The notes under the pieces were generated by a model. It was not told where the DNA came from. It did not search any database and was given only the letters and a program-made list of their open reading frames with translations. Positions 1 to 6,160 of a stretch of 64,000 nt of DNA are shown here, one piece after another. Made by a program: the position numbers and the translations under genes. The DNA comes from Lachnotalea sp. AF33-28 (GTDB lineage Bacteria; Bacillota; Clostridia; Lachnospirales; Lachnospiraceae): positions 372,001-436,000 of the forward strand of contig NZ_QUEE01000002.1 of assembly GCF_003477885.1 (NCBI RefSeq). Reading direction: 5' to 3'. Position 1 is the first letter of the stretch. Every line of letters begins with the position of its first letter.

Positions 1-1386
1 TTCCATGATATACTTCCGGGATCTTCTATTGAGGAGGTCTATGAGGACAGCGAGAAGGAATTTGAGGAGATCGGCCGGGCCGGAAACGGGCTCCTGGCCG
101 GATTGTGCGAAGGTCTTATGGAGCCGGAGGAAGGGACGGTCACCGTGTGGAATACCGGCGGAATGGCTCAGAGCGGAGAGGCCGTGCTGGAGGATGGACA
201 GAGAATCTGGGCGGAGGATGTGCCGCCGTGGGGATGGAAGAAATTTGCTCTTTCACAGGTGTGTAAACCGTACGCGCATGCCTGCAAAAACGGTGCACGG
301 GCGGGCACAGCCGATCTGCAGGCATCCGGTCCCCCGACGGCGCTGGAAACGGATATTTATCGGGTGCGGTTTGATGAAGACGGGATGATCGTTTCCCTCT
401 ATGATAAAGCCTATGAGCGGGAGGTCCTTATAGAGGGCGGCCGTGCCAACGTGCTGGCAGCCTATGAGGATATCCCCTATGAGTATGATAACTGGGAATT
501 GAGCCCTTATTACACTCAGAAAAGATATGAGCTTAACAGCCTGGATGCATGGGAGACAGATGAGACGGATCCGCTGCGGACCGTAGTTCGGACCGAGCGG
601 CAATTTATGCATTCCTGTATCCGGCAGGAGATCGTTTTTTACAGGCACTCGCGCCGGATCGATTTTGTGACCGAGGCTGACTGGCAGGAACACCACCTGT
701 TCTTAAAGGCGGAATTCCCGGTGCAGATCAACAATTCGGAAGCATCCTATGAGATCGCTTTCGGAAGCATCCGGCGTCCGGTTCACAGAAATACTTCCTG
801 GGATTTTGCAAAGTATGAGGTCTGTGCCCACCGCTGGGCCGATTATTCAGAAGGCGGATATGGGGTGGCGCTGTTAAATGACTGTAAATACGGATATGAC
901 GTCCATGAGCAGACGATGAAAATCAGTCTGATCAAGGCGGGAACTTATCCAAATCCCAATTCGGATCAGGGATGCCACCGTTTTACCTATGCGCTGCTTC
1001 CACATGGGGGCGGCAGCAGCAAAGAGGTGATCCGGCAGGCGGAGAACCTAAACCGGCCGCTCATGGCCAGAACCGGCGCTGTATTGGCGGCGGATACCTT
1101 TTCGCTTGTCAGCTGTGTGAAGGGAAGTCTGAACGTTTCCGCTGTGAAAAAGGCGGAAGACGGGGATGCTCTGATTATAAGGCTCTATGAATATGACAAT
1201 GCCAGAGGCTGTGCCTCGGTGAGGTTTGGTCTGCCGCTGCAGTCCTGTGCGATGTGCAGCCTGATGGAAGAGGAGGAATCATTCCTCGCAGTAGAGGATC
1301 ATGAAGCCTCAGTGCCGTACCGGCCGTTTGAAGTGATCACGTTGAAATGCCGGTTTGGTTTTGGGCAGATGGGGAGGAAATTATGA
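1..1386 (+). CDS. Alpha-mannosidase, GH38 family (5' part lies outside the window)
   Basis: The reading frame is open from base 1, so only the C-terminal 461 residues are visible. The first residues read FHDILPGSSIEEVYEDS, which matches the stretch after the catalytic domain of GH38 alpha-mannosidases. The rest fits the C-terminal beta-sandwich part of that family. GH38 enzymes release alpha-linked mannose from glycans or from free oligosaccharides. The catalytic nucleophile region is not in the window, so activity cannot be judged. No export signal can be assessed. The stop overlaps the start of the next gene (ATGA), so the two are translationally coupled. It is the first visible gene of an operon that ends with a beta-mannosidase, which suggests mannosylated substrates. 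Confidence 0.85.
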   Translation, partial: FHDILPGSSIEEVYEDSEKEFEEIGRAGNGLLAGLCEGLMEPEEGTVTVWNTGGMAQSGEAVLEDGQRIWAEDVPPWGWKKFALSQVCKPYAHACKNGARAGTADLQASGPPTALETDIYRVRFDEDGMIVSLYDKAYEREVLIEGGRANVLAAYEDIPYEYDNWELSPYYTQKRYELNSLDAWETDETDPLRTVVRTERQFMHSCIRQEIVFYRHSRRIDFVTEADWQEHHLFLKAEFPVQINNSEASYEIAFGSIRRPVHRNTSWDFAKYEVCAHRWADYSEGGYGVALLNDCKYGYDVHEQTMKISLIKAGTYPNPNSDQGCHRFTYALLPHGGGSSKEVIRQAENLNRPLMARTGAVLAADTFSLVSCVKGSLNVSAVKKAEDGDALIIRLYEYDNARGCASVRFGLPLQSCAMCSLMEEEESFLAVEDHEASVPYRPFEVITLKCRFGFGQMGRKL

Positions 1387-2168
1387 ATTACGAAAAAATG
1401 CTGGAAGGAAAAAGGGTATTTATCACCACCGGCTCCCAGGGGATCGGCAAAAGTATCGCCCTTTTGTTTGCGGAACATGGAGCGGCGGTGGCGGTGGGAG
1501 GACGAAACCGCCCGAAGCTTTTGAAGGCTGTGGAGGAGATACGGGAAATCTGCCCTGCGGCTAAAGGTTATGTCTGCGATCTGTCCAGGGCGGAACAGAC
1601 CGAAGGAACCTGCCGCCAGGTACTAAAGGATTTCGGCGGAATCGACATTCTGGTCAATACGGTGGGAGTAAACCGCCGCTGCGCCGCCCATGAGGTTTCC
1701 ATGGAATGCCTGGAGGAGCTTCTGGAAACCAATTATAAGAGCGGAGTGCGCTGCATGCGGCAGCTTTTGCCCGGCATGCTCGAGAGGCATTACGGGGTGA
1801 TTATCAATATCTCCTCCATCCACAGCGTGATGACCATGCCTGGCAATTTTATCTATGCAGGCACCAAGGGGGCCATGAACGCCTCGGCCAGAGCGGCTGC
1901 ACTTGACTATGCAGAAAGCGGAATACGGGTGAACAACATCTGCCCCGGGGTAATCCTAAGCGATGCGGTGACCGACGAGATCCGCCAGTATCCGGAGGGG
2001 GAGGAGCGGGATGCTTTTGTGAACCTGCTTAGAAGCATGCAGCCGATGGAACCGGGCAGATCGGAGGATATCGCAAACGCCGCGCTGTATCTGGCCAGCG
2101 ATATGTCCGCATATGTGACGGGACAGACACTGATGGTGGACGGCGGAGCCAGTATCAAAGCACATTGA
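1383..2168 (+). CDS. SDR-family NAD(P)-dependent oxidoreductase
   Basis: This 261-residue protein is a classical short-chain dehydrogenase/reductase. The cofactor loop is TTGSQGIG at about residues 15-22. The catalytic Ser lies in NISSIHS and the Tyr/Lys pair in FIYAGTKG. The usual NNAG motif has become NTVG. It ends with the typical TGQTLMVDGG. The start at 1383 follows GGGGAGG and overlaps the preceding stop. Families of this kind oxidise sugar acids or polyols or reduce keto acids; the substrate cannot be predicted. The last codons and the stop fall in a partial copy of the hairpin repeat that fills the next gap. It is probably the redox step of the operon. Confidence 0.88.
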   Translation: MNYEKMLEGKRVFITTGSQGIGKSIALLFAEHGAAVAVGGRNRPKLLKAVEEIREICPAAKGYVCDLSRAEQTEGTCRQVLKDFGGIDILVNTVGVNRRCAAHEVSMECLEELLETNYKSGVRCMRQLLPGMLERHYGVIINISSIHSVMTMPGNFIYAGTKGAMNASARAAALDYAESGIRVNNICPGVILSDAVTDEIRQYPEGEERDAFVNLLRSMQPMEPGRSEDIANAALYLASDMSAYVTGQTLMVDGGASIKAH

Positions 2169-2169
2169 A

Positions 2170-2212
2170 GCACACTGAAGTGTGCGCAGGTCATCAGCCT
2201 TTGGCTGGTGAC
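2170..2212 (+). repeat. Two-hairpin repeat, unit 1
   Basis: Hairpin one is GCACACTGAAGTGTGC (6-bp stem, TGAA loop). Four bases later comes hairpin two, GTCATCAGCC - TTT - GGCTGGTGAC (10-bp stem including a T-G pair). The unit lies between the SDR gene and the PLP-enzyme gene. Confidence 0.85.
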
Positions 2213-2226
2213 ATAGGAAAGAGGAA

Positions 2227-2269
2227 GCACACTGAAGTGTGCGTAGGTCATCAGCCTTCGGCTGGTGAC
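2227..2269 (+). repeat. Two-hairpin repeat, unit 2
   Basis: This is a tandem copy of unit 1, with starts 57 bases apart. The second hairpin loop is TTC. It ends just before the AGGAGGGGG ribosome site of the PLP-enzyme gene. Confidence 0.85.
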
Positions 2270-2282
2270 ATAGGAGGGGGTT

Positions 2283-3449
2283 ATGGATATTTTTGAGAAG
2301 CTGGGCATCCGAAGATATATCAATGCCCACGATACTTATACGGTTTACGGTGGAAGCCGTATGGAAGAGGCCACGGTAAGGGCGATGGAAGAGATTTCAA
2401 GGGCCTTTGTGGATATGGATGAGCTGCAGAGGCAGGCGGGGAAATTTTTGGCTGCGGTCACCGGAAATGAGGCGGCTTATGTGACAAGCGGCGCGGCCTC
2501 CGCCATGCAGCTTTGCGCAGCGGTATGTATGGCGCAGGGAAACGAGTACCTGTACCGCAGGCTGCCGGATACCTCCGGAATGAAGAATGAGATATTGGTA
2601 TTTCACTGTCAGCATAACTGCTATGATAAGGCCATTGAAGCCAGCGGGGCGAATGTGGTTTTAGTGGGGGATGCGGATGAGACTTTGGCGTTTGAACTGG
2701 AAGGGAAGATCGGCGAACGCACGGCAGCCGTGTTTTATTTCCCGTCGGGGCTGTATGAAAGGGGATCTCTCTCTCTTGAGCAAACGGTGGAGATCGCGCA
2801 CCGGCATGGCCTGCCGGTGGTGGTGGACGCTGCGGCGCAGCTGCCCCCGGTGGAAAATCTGCAGCGGTTTACCCGGCTGGGAGCGGATATGGTGATCTTC
2901 AGCGGGGGAAAGACATTGAAAGGGCCCCAGGACAGCGGATTAATCGTCGGAAAAAGATCCTATCTGGAGGATTGTCTGCGCTTTGGCGCTCCGGCCCACG
3001 GCGTCTGCCGCGGCTGCAAGATCTCCAGAGAGGCTGTTGCAGGTTTGTGCACAGCGGTGGAGGCCTATGTGAGGAAGGATCATGTAACCGACTGGGAAAC
3101 GCTATCCTGCCGCGTGGACCGAATACTTAGCAGTTTTCGGGAAGAGAAAACGGCAGGTTGGCGGGAAGAGAGGGGACCTGTGGGACAGACCTATCCCAGG
3201 GCATTTCTGAAGCTGCCGGAAGGGCTTAAACCGGAGGAAGCAGCGGCCAGGATGAGAAGCCGGGGCATCTATATAGGGACGGACCCGCTTCGCCATGCGG
3301 TATACGTAAGCCCCCTGAATCTGACAGAAGAGGAGACGGATACGGTGATCCGGGCGCTGAAAGATGTAATCAATGAGGAAAAAAAGCGCGTTGAAGCGTG
3401 CGAAGGCCATCAGCCTGCGGCTGATGACAGAAAGAGAGGTTATAAGTGA
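2283..3449 (+). CDS. PLP-dependent SelA/DgaE-like enzyme (probable ammonia-lyase type)
   Basis: The 388-residue protein has the fold-type I PLP layout seen in selenocysteine synthase (SelA) and D-glucosaminate-6-phosphate ammonia-lyase (DgaE). It shows an N-terminal INAHDTYTVYGGSRM segment, AAYVTSGAASAM for phosphate binding, VVVDAAAQLPP with the pyridine-binding Asp, and FSGGKTLKGPQDSGLI carrying the probable Schiff-base Lys. Known relatives eliminate ammonia from amino sugar acids or make selenocysteyl-tRNA. Without tRNA-related neighbours and next to two RidA genes, an amino-acid or amino-sugar-acid lyase is more likely. A strong AGGAGGGGG site precedes the start. The last 20 or so residues are encoded by a copy of the hairpin repeat and are probably not structural. 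Confidence 0.82.
   Translation: MDIFEKLGIRRYINAHDTYTVYGGSRMEEATVRAMEEISRAFVDMDELQRQAGKFLAAVTGNEAAYVTSGAASAMQLCAAVCMAQGNEYLYRRLPDTSGMKNEILVFHCQHNCYDKAIEASGANVVLVGDADETLAFELEGKIGERTAAVFYFPSGLYERGSLSLEQTVEIAHRHGLPVVVDAAAQLPPVENLQRFTRLGADMVIFSGGKTLKGPQDSGLIVGKRSYLEDCLRFGAPAHGVCRGCKISREAVAGLCTAVEAYVRKDHVTDWETLSCRVDRILSSFREEKTAGWREERGPVGQTYPRAFLKLPEGLKPEEAAARMRSRGIYIGTDPLRHAVYVSPLNLTEEETDTVIRALKDVINEEKKRVEACEGHQPAADDRKRGYK
3386..3428 (+). repeat. Two-hairpin repeat, unit 3 (inside the PLP-enzyme gene end)
   Basis: Hairpin one is GCGCGTTGAAGCGTGC. Hairpin two is GCCATCAGCC - TGC - GGCTGATGAC. The unit is read through as the C-terminal tail of the PLP enzyme and lies just upstream of the RidA ribosome site. 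Confidence 0.75.
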
Positions 3450-3913
3450 TGAGTGAAACAGGAAAAAGACTGGAAAATCTGGGAATTACCCTGCCGGTGC
3501 GTGACCGCAGGGGAAAAGGCGTGGTGGATGCCGTAATCAAAGGGAACCTGATGTTTTTATCCGCCCATCTGCCGGTGGATTCGGACGGCTGCCCGGTTTA
3601 TACCGGCAAGGTGGGAACGGATGTGGATCTGGATACAGCCTATCAGGCGGCCAGGCTCTGCGGCCTGAATATGCTGGCCACCATCAAGGATTATGTGGGA
3701 GAGCTGGACCGTGTGGACTGCGTGGTGAAAGCGCTGGGCCTTGTGAACAGCGGAGCGGATTTTTCCAGCCAGCCAGCTGTGATGAACGGATTTTCCGACC
3801 TGATGGTGGAGGTGTTCGGCCGCCGCGGCCAGCACGCCAGATCCGCCATGGGCGCGTTTGCGCTGCCGCAGAATGTGCCTGTGGTGGTGGAAGCGATTGT
3901 GAAACTGCGTTAG
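3449..3913 (+). CDS. RidA family protein (first copy)
   Basis: The 154-residue protein is a RidA/YjgF/UK114 family member. Such proteins form cytoplasmic trimers that hydrolyse reactive enamine or imine intermediates made by PLP enzymes. The C-terminal region, HARSAMGAFALPQNVPVVVEAIV, corresponds to the family signature, with the Arg that holds the substrate carboxylate. The ATG at 3449 shares a base with the upstream stop (TGATG); a GTG at 3446 is also possible. AGAGAGG lies 10 bases upstream of the ATG. Direct coupling to a PLP lyase-like enzyme supports a role in finishing its reaction. It is longer than housekeeping RidA (about 125 residues), like the second copy in this operon. Confidence 0.88.
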   Translation: MSETGKRLENLGITLPVRDRRGKGVVDAVIKGNLMFLSAHLPVDSDGCPVYTGKVGTDVDLDTAYQAARLCGLNMLATIKDYVGELDRVDCVVKALGLVNSGADFSSQPAVMNGFSDLMVEVFGRRGQHARSAMGAFALPQNVPVVVEAIVKLR

Positions 3914-3955
3914 AGCGTGTTTTAGTGCGCAGGTCATCAACCTGCGGTTGGTGAC
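3914..3955 (+). repeat. Two-hairpin repeat, unit 4 (first hairpin decayed)
   Basis: The second hairpin is intact: GTCATCAACC - TGC - GGTTGGTGAC. Relative to unit 1 both sides of the stem changed together (AGCC/GGCT to AACC/GGTT). The first hairpin is only partly recognisable. Confidence 0.75.
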
Positions 3956-3968
3956 ATTGAAAGCGGAA

Positions 3969-4011
3969 GCACGCTGAAGCGTGCGCAGGTCATCAACCTG
4001 CGGTTGGTGAC
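3969..4011 (+). repeat. Two-hairpin repeat, unit 5
   Basis: Hairpin one is GCACGCTGAAGCGTGC, a compensated variant of unit 1. Hairpin two equals that of unit 4. It ends shortly before the AAAGGACGGG ribosome site of the amidohydrolase gene. Confidence 0.85.
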
Positions 4012-4029
4012 ATTGAAAGGACGGGCAAA

Positions 4030-5619
4030 ATGAAAGAAAACACAATGTTGGATCTGATCATACGGAATGTGAAGATCTATGACGGAAAAGAGTCCGCCCC
4101 CTATGTGGCGGATATCGGTATCAGGGGAGAGCGGATTCGCGAAATCGGCAGGCTGGATGAAACCGAAGGAAGGGATGAAATTGACGGGAGAGGACTGTGT
4201 GCCATGCCTGGATTTATAGACACCCACTGCCATTCCGATATGACTCTCCTATATGACAGACAGCATGCCAATGGGCTGGCACAGGGAATCACTACAGAAG
4301 TGCTGGGACAGGACGGGCTGTCCTATGCGCCGCTGTCGCCGGACAATCTGAAAATGTATGCGAAATATTTAAGAGGGCTGAACGGATGGTTTGAGGATGT
4401 GCCCCTTGATTTTGGCAGCGTGTCGGAATACTTGAGCCGCTTTGATAAAAAGGCCGGACCTAATGTGGCCTACCAGGTGCCCCATGGCACTGTGCGGCTG
4501 GAAGCTATGGGATTTCATGACCGGCCCCTTAGCGGATATGCGCTGGATAAGGCGAAGGATTTGATGCGCCGTGCTTTCGAAGAGGGCGCCGTGGCATTTT
4601 CCACAGGCCTAAGCTACTATCCCTGTTCTTACGCGGATACGAAAGAGATGATCGAGCTGTGCAGAGTGTGTGCAGAATATGATGTGCCCTATGTGACCCA
4701 TACGCGCACGGTGTTTAGGGAAGAGCCTTTCGACGCTACGCTGGAAGCCATAGAAATCGCGAAGGAAGCGGGCTGCAGGCTCCATTTCTCACATTTCCGC
4801 ACCGGTCCGGATAACTGTGGCAGGGCGGAGGAACTGATGGCTCCGATTGAAAAAGCCATCGCGGAGGGGATGAGGATTACGCTGGAAACTTATCCTTATT
4901 ATTCCGGAAGCGGTTACGCCGTGATCTTCCTGCCGCCCTGGGCGGTGGAGGGCGGCTATGAGGCCACGCTTGAGCGGCTGAAAAATCCTGCCCTGCGCGA
5001 AAAGATCTGCGAAGGCATGCGGAAAAATACCATTCCCACCACAGGAACCTTTACGCATCTTAGGGAAAATGAAGAATATGTAGGGATGGATTTCGCAGAG
5101 GTGGCCAGGCTGCGGGGCACCAGCAATGAGAATATGATCTGTGATATCCTGCTGGAAGAGGAGCTGGATGTGGGGTATTACTCCAATCCTGTGGAAGATG
5201 AGGAAAAACGTGCGCAGATGGACCGGGATTTCGTATGGCTTCTGACCAGACCCTATTATATGGTGTGTACGGATTCCATACCCTATGGGCTGAAACCCCA
5301 TCCGAGATCTTTCGGAACCTTCCCGAGATTTCTGCGGCTTTCCAGGGAACAGGGAGTTTCCTTCGGTACAATGGCAAACCGCATGGCGGCAAACCCGGCC
5401 GCGGTGTTTGGTCTGAAGGACCGAGGCGTGATCGAACAGGGATATTATGCGGATCTGGTGCTGTTGGATGAAAAGAAAGTGACCGATACCGCTACCTACC
5501 GGGATCCAAGAAGGGCTCCGGAAGGAATTGCCCATGTGATTGTAAACGGCAGGATCGCCGTGTATAAAGAGAAGGTGACGGGGCTGTTTGCCGGCCGCGC
5601 CATCAAAAGAGGAGTGTGA
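4030..5619 (+). CDS. N-acyl-D-amino-acid deacylase-like amidohydrolase
   Basis: The 529-residue protein has the amidohydrolase layout of D-aminoacylases. There is an N-terminal beta-sandwich, the metal motif DTHCHSD near residue 62, a HTRTVF segment, a distal Asp in VCTDSIPYG, and a C-terminal beta-sandwich ending in VNGRIAVYKEKVTG. D-aminoacylases remove the acyl group from N-acyl-D-amino acids. In characterised enzymes a metal-bridging Cys sits in a GNCG motif; here the matching stretch is GQDG, with Asp in its place. Substrate and metal arrangement may therefore differ. AAAGGACGGG precedes the start. The position between two RidA genes and after a PLP lyase-like gene suggests it frees the amino group that the PLP enzyme then eliminates. 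Confidence 0.82.
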   Translation: MKENTMLDLIIRNVKIYDGKESAPYVADIGIRGERIREIGRLDETEGRDEIDGRGLCAMPGFIDTHCHSDMTLLYDRQHANGLAQGITTEVLGQDGLSYAPLSPDNLKMYAKYLRGLNGWFEDVPLDFGSVSEYLSRFDKKAGPNVAYQVPHGTVRLEAMGFHDRPLSGYALDKAKDLMRRAFEEGAVAFSTGLSYYPCSYADTKEMIELCRVCAEYDVPYVTHTRTVFREEPFDATLEAIEIAKEAGCRLHFSHFRTGPDNCGRAEELMAPIEKAIAEGMRITLETYPYYSGSGYAVIFLPPWAVEGGYEATLERLKNPALREKICEGMRKNTIPTTGTFTHLRENEEYVGMDFAEVARLRGTSNENMICDILLEEELDVGYYSNPVEDEEKRAQMDRDFVWLLTRPYYMVCTDSIPYGLKPHPRSFGTFPRFLRLSREQGVSFGTMANRMAANPAAVFGLKDRGVIEQGYYADLVLLDEKKVTDTATYRDPRRAPEGIAHVIVNGRIAVYKEKVTGLFAGRAIKRGV

Positions 5620-5625
5620 TTCGGT

Positions 5626-6096
5626 ATGGATACGATCAACAGAGTGATAGAGAACAGTACGGAGATCGAACTGAAGTTTAAGCAAAAACGGGGAATCATC
5701 CTGCTGCGCCAGGTGGATAACCTGATCTTTGTATCCGGGCACGGGCCGGAGGACCAGATTACGGGGAAGCCCCTGTATCAGGGACGGGTCGGAGCGGAGC
5801 TTTCGCTTGAGGAAGGATACGCGGCTGCCAGGGAGTGCGCGGTGATTCTATTGGGCGCGCTGAAGGATTACCTCGGCAGTCTGGACCGTCTGGAAGGAAT
5901 CGTAAAGGCCTTTGGCCTGGTAAACTGTGCGGAAGGCTTTACCGATGTGGATCAGGTGATGGACGGATTTTCCGATACTGTGGCCGATGTGCTGGAAGAG
6001 CGGGGATATCATGCCAGAACCGGAATGGGCACGCATAATCTGCCGAATGGCAATATCCCGGTGGAGATTGAAGTGATCGCGGCGGTGCGGGCATAA
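5626..6096 (+). CDS. RidA family protein (second copy)
   Basis: This 156-residue RidA-type protein shares the core pattern of the first copy: VDNLIFVSGHGPE, LKDYLGSLDRLEGIVKAFG, and a C-terminal HARTGMGTHNLPNGNIPVEIE. It starts six bases after the amidohydrolase stop, so translation is coupled. Two RidA paralogues in one operon suggest two different reactive intermediates, or a mixed trimer. Both copies are of similar extended length, which fits duplication within this type of operon followed by divergence. Role assignment rests on the family and on the neighbouring PLP enzyme. Confidence 0.88.
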   Translation: MDTINRVIENSTEIELKFKQKRGIILLRQVDNLIFVSGHGPEDQITGKPLYQGRVGAELSLEEGYAAARECAVILLGALKDYLGSLDRLEGIVKAFGLVNCAEGFTDVDQVMDGFSDTVADVLEERGYHARTGMGTHNLPNGNIPVEIEVIAAVRA

Positions 6097-6102
6097 ACGG
6101 AA

Positions 6103-6136
6103 AGTGTGCGCAGGTCATCAGCCTTCGGCTGGTGAC
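6103..6136 (+). repeat. Two-hairpin repeat, unit 6 (half copy)
   Basis: Only the right arm of hairpin one (GTGTGC) remains. Hairpin two is complete: GTCATCAGCC - TTC - GGCTGGTGAC. It lies before the GH2 gene. Confidence 0.75.
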
Positions 6137-6160
6137 CGGTAAAGGGGGACAGGTGGAAAA

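Noticed and set aside
253..696. Long open frame on the minus strand across the alpha-mannosidase gene
   Set aside because: It lies fully inside a clear GH38 frame, has no ribosome site and its translation shows no domain pattern.
2170..4011. CRISPR array, because of regularly repeated palindromic units
   Set aside because: Units are of two hairpins, spaced irregularly, lie between genes or within a gene end and have no unique spacers of constant length; no cas genes.
4789..5742. 317-codon minus-strand frame opposite the amidohydrolase
   Set aside because: Length comes from the codon bias of the plus-strand gene; the product is His/Arg/Pro-rich without fold signals.
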